The notes under the pieces: model-generated | Databases searched by the model: none | The model's input: only the letters and a program-made list of their open reading frames with translations | Told to the model about the DNA's origin: nothing | Part shown: positions 28,342 to 36,793 of the stretch, piece by piece | Numbering within the stretch: position 1 is the stretch's first letter | Layout of the letters: each line of letters begins with the position of its first letter | NCBI GenBank assembly: GCA_017882855.1 | Contig: JADGOR010000004.1 | Location: 1-52,048, forward strand | From: Cellulomonas sp. | GTDB taxonomy: Bacteria > Actinomycetota > Actinomycetes > Actinomycetales > Cellulomonadaceae | DNA: 52,048 nt | Reading direction: 5' to 3' | Program-made: the position numbers and the translations under genes

Positions 28342-29021
28342 GAGGAGGTCGAGCCTGCCTTGTAGCCGACCCCGCGCACCGTCATCACGATCTCCGGGTT
28401 CTCAGGGTCGCGCTCGACCTTGGATCGGAGCCGCTGCACGTGCACGTTCACGAGACGCGTGTCGGCGGCGTGCCGGTAGCCCCAGACCTGCTCGAGCAGG
28501 ACCTCCCGGGTGAACACCTGCCAAGGCTTGCGGGCCAGCGCGACCAGCAGGTCGAACTCGAGCGGCGTCAACGAGATGGGCACACCGTCGCGGGTCACCC
28601 GATGCCCGCTCACGTCGATCGACAGGTCGCCGATCTCGAGGTGCTCGGGGTTCGGCTCGTCCGTGTGCCGCAACCGCGCCCGGACTCGCGCCGAGAGCTC
28701 TTTGGGCTTGAACGGCTTCGCGATGTAGTCGTCCGCGCCCGACTCGAGCCCGAGCACGATGTCGACCGTGTCGCTCTTGGCGGTGAGCATCACGATCGGC
28801 ACCCCGGACTCGGCCCGGATCAGCCGGCAGACCTCGATGCCGTCCTTCCCGGGCAGCATCAGGTCGAGCAGCACCAGATCGGGCTGCTGGGCGTGGAAGA
28901 CGTCGAGCGCGGAGTCACCGTCCTCGCAGAAGACGGGCTCGAACCCTTCGGCCCGAAGGACGATGCCGATCATCTCGGCGAGTGCGGTGTCGTCATCGAC
29001 GACCAGGATGCGTCCCTTCAT
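28338..29021 (-). CDS. mtrA: Response regulator MtrA
   Basis: A 227-residue OmpR/PhoB-type regulator. The receiver carries D10/D11 of the acidic pocket, the phospho-acceptor D53 (LVLLDLMLPG) and KPFKP. The winged-helix domain (TPLEFDLLVALARKPWQVFTREVLLEQVWGY ... VNVHVQRLRSKVE) binds direct repeats of GTnAC type in related species. ATG 29021 matches the family start (MKGRILVVDDD). GGAG lies only 2 bases before it; CACGAT lies 6 bases upstream as a weak leaderless-type -10. Divergent from the membrane-protein operon. Confidence 0.97.
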   Translation of the reverse strand: MKGRILVVDDDTALAEMIGIVLRAEGFEPVFCEDGDSALDVFHAQQPDLVLLDLMLPGKDGIEVCRLIRAESGVPIVMLTAKSDTVDIVLGLESGADDYIAKPFKPKELSARVRARLRHTDEPNPEHLEIGDLSIDVSGHRVTRDGVPISLTPLEFDLLVALARKPWQVFTREVLLEQVWGYRHAADTRLVNVHVQRLRSKVERDPENPEIVMTVRGVGYKAGSTSS

Positions 29022-29165
29022 TGCTCCATCGTGGCACCCGGGGATGCCTGGCGAGCACGCCTGGGCCGTCGACGCGGCAAGTCGACCCGAAAGACTGGCC
29101 GTGGCCCAGGCGCCCCGTGGCACGATGTCCACGTCTGGACCACGTCCGAAGGAGCCCGGCTCACC

Positions 29166-30371
29166 ATGACGATCCCCCCGAACGGGACCCCCGACGGGGA
29201 CGAGTCATGGCGCGCCCCGGCATGGTCGCCGTCCGACGACGGTGGCTGGGGCCCACCGGCCGCCCCGGTGGCACCGGGCTACGGTCCCGCCGTCGCGCCC
29301 GGCTACGGTCCACCCGCACCGGCCGGCTACGGGCCCGGCTACGGCCAGACGTACGCGCTGCCGCCCGGCGTCGGCGCCGGACAGTTCGGCCCGCCCACGG
29401 CGGCCGGCCAGATCCCGCGAGGTCCGTATCGCCCACCGGCCCACCAACCGGGAATCATCCCGCTGAGGCCGATCGGTCTCGGCGAGGTGCTGGACGGCGC
29501 CTTTCGCGCGATCCGCTACAACCCGCGTGCGATGTTCGGTCTCAGTGCGGTCGTCGTCGCAGCGGCCGGAGTGATCGAGGCGGCACTGATCTGGGGTGGT
29601 TCGTCGTTCTGGGGCGGTGACTGGCTGAACGCCGAGACGAGTCTGAACGGCGAGGCGTCCCTCGGATCGATCGCCGGGACGATGGTGTCGACGGTCGTCG
29701 GCGCGGTCGTGTTCGGAATCACGACGACGCTGCTGATCGGACTCCTGATCGTCGCCGTGAGCCGCTCCGTGCTCGGCACCCGGATGACGATCGGCGAGAT
29801 CTGGCAGCATGCCAAGCCCCAGCTGTGGCGGCTCCTGGTGGTGACCTTCGTCGTCGGGATCATGGTCGGCGGCGTCGCAGTGCTGTGGATCGGCGGCATG
29901 GTCTGGTCCGTGATGGCCCAGAACTTCGCGCTTCTCGGCGTCATCGCGCTCGTCGGCGGGCTCGGCACGCTCGTGTGGACCGGCTGGATGACGGTGCGCA
30001 CGCTGCTCGCCACCCCCGCGCTCATGCTCGAGCGGCTGCACGTGATGGAGTCCGTCCGACGCTCGTTCCGGCTCACGAAGGGCAGCTTCTGGCGGCTCCT
30101 CGGCATCAACCTGCTGGCGTCGATCCTGGTGGGCGTCGTCGCGCAGGTCGTCGGGGTACCCATCTCCATCCTCGGGTCGTTCCTGATGGTCGCGACGAAC
30201 GGCGATCCGGCGGCGCTGGCCATCACCTCTGCCGTCACCTCGGTCGTCGGGGCACTCATCACCACGCCGTTCAGCGCAGCGGTGGTGGCGCTGCTCTACA
30301 TCGACACCCGGATGCGCCGCGAAGGGCTGGACGTGCAGCTGGTCCGCTCGGTTCAGGAGCAGGCCGCCTGA
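29166..30371 (+). CDS. Glycerophosphodiester phosphodiesterase-type membrane domain protein
   Basis: A 401-residue membrane protein. About 100 N-terminal residues are rich in Gly, Tyr and Pro (APGYGPAVAPGYGPPAPAGYG) and lie ahead of IIPLRPIGLGEVLDGAFRAIRYNPRAMFGLSAVV and about six hydrophobic helices. The pattern is that of the membrane domain of glycerophosphoryl diester phosphodiesterase proteins, but no catalytic phosphodiesterase domain is attached. AAGGAG precedes ATG 29166. It is first in a five-gene set with DUF4129, DUF4350, MoxR and DUF58, and overlaps DUF4129 by one base. The biochemical role is unknown. Confidence 0.85.
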   Translation: MTIPPNGTPDGDESWRAPAWSPSDDGGWGPPAAPVAPGYGPAVAPGYGPPAPAGYGPGYGQTYALPPGVGAGQFGPPTAAGQIPRGPYRPPAHQPGIIPLRPIGLGEVLDGAFRAIRYNPRAMFGLSAVVVAAAGVIEAALIWGGSSFWGGDWLNAETSLNGEASLGSIAGTMVSTVVGAVVFGITTTLLIGLLIVAVSRSVLGTRMTIGEIWQHAKPQLWRLLVVTFVVGIMVGGVAVLWIGGMVWSVMAQNFALLGVIALVGGLGTLVWTGWMTVRTLLATPALMLERLHVMESVRRSFRLTKGSFWRLLGINLLASILVGVVAQVVGVPISILGSFLMVATNGDPAALAITSAVTSVVGALITTPFSAAVVALLYIDTRMRREGLDVQLVRSVQEQAA

Positions 30372-31021
30372 TGCTCATGGGCGTCCTACGGCTCGATGTC
30401 CCCGTGGTCCCCGATGCCGACACCGCGCGCAGCTGGGCCGGGCAGGAGCTGTCGGATCCGATCTATCACGAGCAGCAGACTCTCTTGGCGAAGCTGCTCG
30501 CCTGGATCGAGAAGATGGTGTCCGACGCCGCCAACGCGGCGCAGAATCTCGACTGGCGAATGGCGTCCATCGTGCTGGTCGCGGTCATCGTGGTCGCCGC
30601 GGTGATCGCCGTGCTCGTGACCGGGCCGATCCGCCGCTCGCGCGCGACATCCCGAGGCTCGGACATCTTCGCCGACACGACGCTGAGCGCCGCGGAGCAT
30701 CGACGCGCCGCCGATCTCGCGGCCGACCGGGCCGACTGGCACGAGGCCGTGCTCGAGAGGTTCCGGGCGATCGTCCGCTCGCTCGAGGAGCGGGTGATCA
30801 TCGATGAACGGCCCGGGAGGACCGCGCACGAGGCCGCTGCGGACTCGGCGGCGGCACTGCCTGGCGTTGCCGTCGAGCTCCGTCGAGCGAGCACGGTCTT
30901 CGATGACGTGTGCTACGGCTCCGGTCGAGCGACCCGCGAGACGGACGCCGCACTGCGCTCCCTGGACCACGAGATCCAGACGGCCGAGCCGATTCGAACG
31001 ACCGTCCCGGTGCCGGCATGA
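30371..31021 (+). CDS. DUF4129 membrane protein
   Basis: A 216-residue protein with one central transmembrane helix (MASIVLVAVIVVAAVIAVLVTGPI) and a cytoplasmic C-terminal DUF4129 domain (AADLAADRADWHEAVLERFRAIVRSLEERVIIDERPGRTAHE ... FDDVCYGSGRATRE). In this family the domain often accompanies MoxR/DUF58 systems. The ATG at 30371 shares its first base with the upstream TGA (TGATG). An internal ATG at 30377 is an alternative. No enzyme motif. Confidence 0.88.
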   Translation: MLMGVLRLDVPVVPDADTARSWAGQELSDPIYHEQQTLLAKLLAWIEKMVSDAANAAQNLDWRMASIVLVAVIVVAAVIAVLVTGPIRRSRATSRGSDIFADTTLSAAEHRRAADLAADRADWHEAVLERFRAIVRSLEERVIIDERPGRTAHEAAADSAAALPGVAVELRRASTVFDDVCYGSGRATRETDAALRSLDHEIQTAEPIRTTVPVPA

Positions 31022-32223
31022 CCGCCACCGCGACCACCGAGTACCGCCCGCCGGCGACCACCGCGGTGCGGGACCGGACGACCGCGTCAGGACGGGCGAA
31101 GGCGCGCTGGGCCCGGATCCGTCTTCCGCTCGTCGTCGTCGCGCTGATCGCCCTCACGGTCTTGTTCGCAGCCTTCGCCAAGCCCCGCACCTCAGGCATC
31201 GCCCTTGCGCCGGACAACCCGGCGCCGTCGGGCGCGCGGGCGACAGCCGAGATCCTCAAGCGGCAAGGGGTGGAGATCACCTACGTCCGGACGATGCGCG
31301 AGGCGCTCCGCGCTGACGCTCCGGGGAACACGCTGCTCGTGACCTCGACCAACGACCTCACGGATGAGCAGGTGGCGAGGCTCGCCGCGAGCAAGTCGGA
31401 CCTCGTGCTCCTCGGACCTTCGTTCTGGGCCCTCGAGGTGCTCGCTCCCGGCCTGGGGACCGACTTCGCCGACGGCACCGAGGTACGAACCGCCGAGTGC
31501 GACGACCCGGACGCGAGCGCCGCCCGGACGATCACCGTGAGCGGGCCGGAGTATCGGACCACGTCACCCGACATCACCCTGTGCTTCCCGGGTGGATCCG
31601 AGGGCACCGGCGCGTACGCCGTGATCCCAGGCGCGCGGCGGACGGTGGCCTTCGCCGACCCCAGCCTGCTGACCAACCGGCACCTCGCGCAGGAAGGGAA
31701 CGCCGCGCTGGCCCTGCGCGCTCTCGGCCACCACCCGCACCTCACCTGGTACGTGCCGAGTCTTGCCGACACGAGCACCGATGCAGGGCAGGGGCTGCAG
31801 CCGGGCGCCGACGCGTTGCCGTCGTGGCTCGGCCTGGTCCTGGCTCAGCTGGCCGTGCTCGTCGTGGTCATCGCGTGGTGGCGTGGGCGCCGACTCGGCC
31901 GCCTCGTCACGGAACCCCTCCCGGTGACCGTTCCCGCCTCGGAGGCGACGCGCGGGCGAGGTCGGCTGTATCGACGTGCCCGTTCGCGCGGGCACGCGGC
32001 GGCGGCGCTGCGGGCCGGTGCGGCGAGCAGGATGGCGGTACGACTGGGCCTCCCCCGCTCGGCCGGGGCGACAGACGTGATCGACGGGGTCGCACGGGCG
32101 ACCCAACACACCACCGCGGAGGTGGCCGCGCTCGTGTACGGCCCACCCCCGTCGGACGACGCCAGCCTGCTCAGGCTGGCCGGACAGCTGGACAAGCTCG
32201 AGAGCGAGGTTCGACGATCGTGA
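31018..32223 (+). CDS. DUF4350 protein
   Basis: A 401-residue membrane-anchored protein. A helix near 36-54 (RLPLVVVALIALTVLFAAFA) is followed by a DUF4350 extracytoplasmic domain (GARATAEILKRQGVEITYVRTM, LLVTSTNDLTDEQVARLA) that resembles a GATase-like sensor fold without obvious active-site residues. A second helix (LGLVLAQLAVLVVVIAWWRGRR) precedes a cytoplasmic helical tail. The ATG at 31018 overlaps DUF4129 by four bases (ATGA). Co-translation with MoxR suggests a shared complex. Confidence 0.88.
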   Translation: MTATATTEYRPPATTAVRDRTTASGRAKARWARIRLPLVVVALIALTVLFAAFAKPRTSGIALAPDNPAPSGARATAEILKRQGVEITYVRTMREALRADAPGNTLLVTSTNDLTDEQVARLAASKSDLVLLGPSFWALEVLAPGLGTDFADGTEVRTAECDDPDASAARTITVSGPEYRTTSPDITLCFPGGSEGTGAYAVIPGARRTVAFADPSLLTNRHLAQEGNAALALRALGHHPHLTWYVPSLADTSTDAGQGLQPGADALPSWLGLVLAQLAVLVVVIAWWRGRRLGRLVTEPLPVTVPASEATRGRGRLYRRARSRGHAAAALRAGAASRMAVRLGLPRSAGATDVIDGVARATQHTTAEVAALVYGPPPSDDASLLRLAGQLDKLESEVRRS

Positions 32224-33542
32224 CGGAACCCCACACGCCCGCCCCACAGCCGGAAGACGCGTCGCCATCCGCCGAGACGCCGACGCCGAGTGTGGCGCCC
32301 GCCGACCCGCCGCCGCCGGTTCCCACCGGGGCGCTGCCCGACTGGCCGGCGTTCCGACGCTCGCCGGTGTGGCAGACCCCGGTCGCAGCGAATCCCTTCG
32401 ACGCATCCGACAAGGTTGAGCCACCGGCTGTCCGCGAACCCATCGCGCCGCCCGTGGCACCGCCCGCCGCGCCGATGCCGCCAGCCCCGGTGGTACCCAG
32501 CCCGGCTCAGCCACCGGCTCCCACGTCGCCGCCGATGGCGCCGCCGCCCGCCGCTCCCCCCACGCCCGCGGCAACCACGCCTCCGAACCCTTCGCCCGAG
32601 CTCCGGCGGTCGCTCGGCGCGCTGCGCACCGAGGTCGGCAAGGCCGTCGTCGGGCAGGATGCCGCCGTCACCGGCCTGGTCATCGCCTTGCTCTGCCGCG
32701 GTCACGTGCTCCTCGAGGGTGTCCCTGGCGTCGCCAAGACGCTCCTGGTGCGCACCCTGGCCGCCGCACTCGACCTCGGCACGAAGCGGATTCAGTTCAC
32801 GCCTGATCTGATGCCCGGCGACGTCACGGGCTCGCTCGTGTACGACGCGCGCACCGCCCAGTTCTCGTTCCGCGAGGGCCCCGTCTTCACCAACCTGCTC
32901 CTTGCCGACGAGATCAACCGCACCCCCCCGAAGACTCAGGCCTCGTTGCTGGAGGCGATGGAGGAACGCCAGGTCAGTGTCGACGGAAAGGCTCGCCCGC
33001 TGCCCGACCCGTTCATCGTGATCGCGACCCAGAACCCGGTCGAGTACGAGGGCACCTACCCCCTTCCGGAGGCGCAGCTCGACCGGTTCCTGCTCAAGCT
33101 CACCCTGCCGATCCCTCAACGCGACCAGGAGATCGAGGTGCTGGCTCGGCACGCCGCGGGCTTCGATCCTCGTGATCTGGCCGCCGCCGGAGTGCGTCCG
33201 GTGGCCGGCGCCAGAGACCTGGCCCGGGCCCGCGCCGAAGTGGGTCAGGTCCAGATCGCCCGTGACGTGATGGGGTACGCCGTCGACGTCTGCCGCGCCA
33301 CCCGAACGTCGCCGTCGCTGTCCCTCGGCGTCTCGCCACGCGGCGCAACGGCTCTGCTGGCAACCTCACGCGCGTGGGCCTGGCTTTCCGGCCGGGCGTT
33401 CGTCACGCCCGACGACATCAAGGCCCTGGCCCATCCGACGCTCCGGCACCGGGTGCAGCTGCGCGCCGAGGCTGAGCTCGAGGGTGTCACCGCCGAGAGC
33501 GTCCTCGACACGGTCCTCGCCACGGTTCCCGTCCCCCGCTGA
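32220..33542 (+). CDS. MoxR-family AAA+ ATPase with a Pro-rich N-terminal extension
   Basis: A 440-residue protein. The first 125 residues are Pro/Ala-rich and probably disordered. The AAA+ core has GHVLLEGVPGVAKTLL (Walker A), LLLADEINRTPPKTQASLLEAMEE (Walker B and sensor region) and FIVIATQNPVEYEGTYPLPEAQLDRFL (sensor 1 and arginine region). MoxR chaperone-like ATPases commonly partner DUF58 proteins. The GTG at 32220 overlaps DUF4350 by four bases (GTGA). The long extension is unusual because MoxR proteins are normally about 320 residues. Confidence 0.93.
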   Translation: MTEPHTPAPQPEDASPSAETPTPSVAPADPPPPVPTGALPDWPAFRRSPVWQTPVAANPFDASDKVEPPAVREPIAPPVAPPAAPMPPAPVVPSPAQPPAPTSPPMAPPPAAPPTPAATTPPNPSPELRRSLGALRTEVGKAVVGQDAAVTGLVIALLCRGHVLLEGVPGVAKTLLVRTLAAALDLGTKRIQFTPDLMPGDVTGSLVYDARTAQFSFREGPVFTNLLLADEINRTPPKTQASLLEAMEERQVSVDGKARPLPDPFIVIATQNPVEYEGTYPLPEAQLDRFLLKLTLPIPQRDQEIEVLARHAAGFDPRDLAAAGVRPVAGARDLARARAEVGQVQIARDVMGYAVDVCRATRTSPSLSLGVSPRGATALLATSRAWAWLSGRAFVTPDDIKALAHPTLRHRVQLRAEAELEGVTAESVLDTVLATVPVPR

Positions 33543-33562
33543 GCTTCAGAGACGGCCGACGG

Positions 33563-34855
33563 ATGCTCATCACCTGGCGTGCGGTTGCGCTGACCGCGCT
33601 CGGCGTGGTCGCCGTGGTGCTCGTTCCCGCCGGTCTGACGGTCGTCCTCTGGCTGGCTCTCGTGGTGCTCCTGTGCGTCGTCGACACCCTTCTGGCGGCA
33701 TCTCCTCGAGCCGTCGAGCTCTCGCGCAGGGTGCCGATGTCGGTGCGCCTCACCGAGCACGTGACGTCCAGTCTGGCCATGACGAACCTCGGCCGACGAA
33801 CGCTGCGAGGCACGCTGCGCGACGCTTGGCAGCCGTCGGCCGGCGCCGTCTCGAACCGGCACGAGCTCGAGGTGCGCGCCGGTGACGGTCAGCGGGTCCG
33901 CACGGTTCTGACACCCAGCCGCCGCGGCGACCGCCAGGCCGACCTGGTCACGATCCGGACGCGTGGGCCGATGGGCCTCGCCGGCCGCCAGGCGTCGCTG
34001 GCGGTCCCTGGTCGCTTGCGCGTGCTGCCCGAGTTCGCGTCCCGTCGGCACCTGCCGAGCCGACTGGCCCGGCTCCGCGAGCTCGACGGGCGCGCCGCGG
34101 TGCAGGTCAGGGGCGCCGGCACCGAGTTCGACTCCCTCCGCGAATACGTGGTCGGGGACGACGTGCGGTCGATCGACTGGCGCGCCACCGCGCGTCGGTC
34201 GGAGGTCGTCGTCCGGACCTGGCGGCCCGAGCGGGACCGCCGCGTGTTCATGGTCCTCGACACGTCCCGCACCTCCGCCGCGCGGGTCGGCGACGCACCG
34301 CGGCTCGACGCGAGCATCGAGGCCGCGCTGCTGCTCGCCGCCCTGGCTTCGCACGCGGGCGACCGGGTCGAGCTGATCGCCTTCGACCGGCGGCTCCGCG
34401 CTCGGGTCGCCGGAGCGACCGGACCGCGCCTGATGCCTGCGATGGCGGACGCGCTTGCGCCCCTCGAGCCCGCCCTGATCGAGGCGGACTGGCCCGGAAT
34501 CGTCGGTGCCATCCGGGAACGGACCTCGCAGCGCGCGCTCGTCGTCCTGCTCTCGGCCCTGGAGCCCGCAGCGGTCGAGAGCGGCCTGCTACCCGTCGTC
34601 GCGCAACTGACCGCGGTCCACCAGGTCGTCCTCGCGTCGGTCGCGGACCCGGAGCTCGCCGAGCTGCGTTCCGGCCGCGCTTCGTCCGCGGACATCTACG
34701 ATGCGGCCGCCGCCCAACGCGCCGACCTCGAGCGTGAGGCGATCGCGGTGCGGCTTCGACAGCGGGGGGTGGACGTGGTCGAGGCGCTGCCCGAGGACCT
34801 GGCGCCGCGCCTCGCCGACGCCTACCTGGCGCTCAAGGCAGCCGGCCGGCTCTGA
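33563..34855 (+). CDS. DUF58 protein
   Basis: A 430-residue protein. Two N-terminal transmembrane helices (about 7-45) are followed by a beta-rich region and the signature EFDSLREYVVGDDVRSIDWRATAR, then a von Willebrand A-like domain (VFMVLDTSRTS ... DASIEAALLLAALASHAGDRV). DUF58 proteins are regular partners of MoxR. Twenty bases separate it from moxR. It converges on SpoIIM/DUF95, with only 15 bases between the stops. Confidence 0.92.
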   Translation: MLITWRAVALTALGVVAVVLVPAGLTVVLWLALVVLLCVVDTLLAASPRAVELSRRVPMSVRLTEHVTSSLAMTNLGRRTLRGTLRDAWQPSAGAVSNRHELEVRAGDGQRVRTVLTPSRRGDRQADLVTIRTRGPMGLAGRQASLAVPGRLRVLPEFASRRHLPSRLARLRELDGRAAVQVRGAGTEFDSLREYVVGDDVRSIDWRATARRSEVVVRTWRPERDRRVFMVLDTSRTSAARVGDAPRLDASIEAALLLAALASHAGDRVELIAFDRRLRARVAGATGPRLMPAMADALAPLEPALIEADWPGIVGAIRERTSQRALVVLLSALEPAAVESGLLPVVAQLTAVHQVVLASVADPELAELRSGRASSADIYDAAAAQRADLEREAIAVRLRQRGVDVVEALPEDLAPRLADAYLALKAAGRL

Positions 34856-34870
34856 GGTTGCACCGCGCGC

Positions 34871-35866
34871 CTATCCGACGACGGGCAGGGTCGCCCCGGC
34901 ATAGTCCGCGCCGACGTCTCCGGTCTCCCCGGCCGCAACCGCTCGGCGTCCGAGCACCAGCGTGTAGGTCCAGTAGGCCGCAAGCGACAGGGTCCCGATC
35001 GAGATCTTGACCGCCGTCGGGAGCGTGGTACGCACGACGAAACCCTCGATGACGCCGGAGAGAGCGAGCACCCCGACCAGCCCGAGCGCGACCGTGATGA
35101 GCGACCGTCCTTCTTCCGCGAGGGCGCGGCCGCGCGGACGATGGCCTGGATCGACCATGGTCCAGAACAGCTTGAGGCCGGTGCCGCACGCGATGAAGAT
35201 CGCCGTCAGCTCGAGCTGACCGTGCGGCAGGATCAGGCCGAAGAAGGCGCCGAGGTTGCCGTGGTTGGCCATGATCGCCGCGGCTTCCCCGACGTGGACG
35301 AAGTTCTGGAACAGGACCATGACCGGGATGAACCCGGTGATCCCGAGCCCCACGCACTGGGCAGCAATCCACGCGTTGTTGGTCCACACCTGAGCAGCGA
35401 AGGCCGGCGCCGGGTGGTTGGAGTAGTACGCCGCGAACGCCTGGTCGGCATAGGCCTTGAGCTCTGACGGCGTGCCGAGCTGCGCCATCGCGGCGGGCGT
35501 GCTCGCGACGTGGATGCCGACCGCGACCGCCAGACCGATCGATAGGAGCGCGGCCCCGACGGTCCACCACCGGACCCGGTAGAACGCCGCGGGAAGGGAG
35601 ACGAGGAAGAACCGACCGAGGTCCCGCCAGGACGCCTCGTGGGATCCGGCGATCCTCGCGCGCGCGTGGCCGAGCAGCTGGGAGAGCTCGGACACGAGCG
35701 CCGGATCAGGTGCCGCAGACCGGATCGTCGAGAGATGGGTCGCGACCGCTTGGTAGAGCCGCACCACCTCATCGGCCTCCCCGGCGGTCAGCCGTGACCG
35801 ACGGGTGAGCATCGTCAACCTCTCCCACTCCGCGCCATGCACTGCGGCAAAGGCTTCGACGTCCAC
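34871..35866 (-). CDS. SpoIIM/DUF95-type membrane protein
   Basis: A 331-residue membrane protein. A helical cytosolic N-terminus (VDVEAFAAVHGAEWERLTMLTRRSRLTAGEADEVVRLY) precedes about six transmembrane helices (LVSLPAAFYRVRWW, GITGFIPVMVLFQNFVHVG, FFGLILPHGQLELTAIFIACGTG). The HGxLEL motif is characteristic of the SpoIIM family. GTG 35866 has GGAGAG 8 bases upstream. It is divergent from the RDD gene, 54 bases apart. In spore formers SpoIIM supports engulfment; here the partners are MoxR, DUF58 and RDD. Confidence 0.9.
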   Translation of the reverse strand: MDVEAFAAVHGAEWERLTMLTRRSRLTAGEADEVVRLYQAVATHLSTIRSAAPDPALVSELSQLLGHARARIAGSHEASWRDLGRFFLVSLPAAFYRVRWWTVGAALLSIGLAVAVGIHVASTPAAMAQLGTPSELKAYADQAFAAYYSNHPAPAFAAQVWTNNAWIAAQCVGLGITGFIPVMVLFQNFVHVGEAAAIMANHGNLGAFFGLILPHGQLELTAIFIACGTGLKLFWTMVDPGHRPRGRALAEEGRSLITVALGLVGVLALSGVIEGFVVRTTLPTAVKISIGTLSLAAYWTYTLVLGRRAVAAGETGDVGADYAGATLPVVG

Positions 35867-35920
35867 GGCCGCTACTCTCCCACATAGTGGTTGTCCGGCG
35901 GCCGAGGAAAGGAGTCCACG

Positions 35921-36739
35921 GTGTCCGACGAGATCCTCACGGGCGAGGGTGTTCTGCTCGACACCCGACCGGCGTCGTTCGCGACGCGCACCCTGGCCGC
36001 CCTCCTCGACGTCGCCGTGCTGTTCGCGGTCATCATGGCTGTCAGTCCCCTTCTCGCCGCGGTCGGCGGCGGAGTCGACCCGGCTGCGGGCGCGGCAGTT
36101 GCGATCGGCCTGGTGACCTTCGTCATGGTGGGCATCCCGACGCTCGTCGAGACGCTTTCTCGGGGTCGCTCGCTGGGCAAGCTCGCGCTCGGGATCCGGA
36201 TCGTGCGCGACGACGGCGGACCGGTCCGGTTCCGGCAGGCGTTCGTCCGTGCGCTCGTCGGGTTGGGCGAGCTCTGGTTCACCCTCGGCGGGGTCGCGCT
36301 CATCGCCTCGATCGTCAACCGCAAGGGCAAGCGCATCGGCGACATCATGGCGGGGACGTATGCGGCCCGGATCCGCGGCGGCCAACGGTCCTACCCGCCG
36401 CTCGTGATGCCCTACGAGCTCTCGACCTGGGCCCGCGGCGCCGACATGCGTCGGCTCCCGGACGGCCTGGCCCTGGCCGCTCGCCAGTTCCTCGGGCGAG
36501 CGCCCACCCTGCACCCCTCGTCCCGGGCGCAGATGGGGATCGAGCTCGCGGCTGAGCTGCAGAAGTACGTCGCACCCGGCCCGCCCATCGGCACCCACCC
36601 GGAACGGTTCTTGGCCGCGCTGCTGGCCGAGCGTCGCGAGCGCGAGTACACCGCGTCGATGCGAGCGGCCTACGCGGCCCGGGCCGAGGCGTCGCTGCTG
36701 CACCGGCTCCCACACGGGGTCCCCGACCCGGTCGACTGA
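35921..36739 (+). CDS. RDD-family membrane protein
   Basis: A 272-residue protein from GTG 35921, with GGAG 6 bases upstream. The RDD domain contains FATRTLAALLDVAVLFAVIMAVSPLLA, then GRSLGKLALGIRIVRDDGGPVRFRQAFVRALV and KGKRIGDIMAGT. About 120 extra cytosolic residues follow (YELSTWARGADMRRLPDGLALAARQFL ... REREYTASMRAAYAARAEASLL). This tailed RDD type regularly sits beside SpoIIM/DUF95. Transport function has been proposed for some RDD proteins. Converges on ahcY. Confidence 0.88.
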   Translation: MSDEILTGEGVLLDTRPASFATRTLAALLDVAVLFAVIMAVSPLLAAVGGGVDPAAGAAVAIGLVTFVMVGIPTLVETLSRGRSLGKLALGIRIVRDDGGPVRFRQAFVRALVGLGELWFTLGGVALIASIVNRKGKRIGDIMAGTYAARIRGGQRSYPPLVMPYELSTWARGADMRRLPDGLALAARQFLGRAPTLHPSSRAQMGIELAAELQKYVAPGPPIGTHPERFLAALLAERREREYTASMRAAYAARAEASLLHRLPHGVPDPVD

Positions 36740-36793
36740 AGTCCGGGCGCGCGGCGGCTGGCCCTCGGCCGGGACTGCCGGGCTTCGCCCAGT

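Noticed and set aside
36740-36793. Hairpin between convergent RDD and ahcY genes as a terminator
   Set aside because: AGTCC...GGACT can pair for only about five bases before mismatches and bulges; this is too weak to call.
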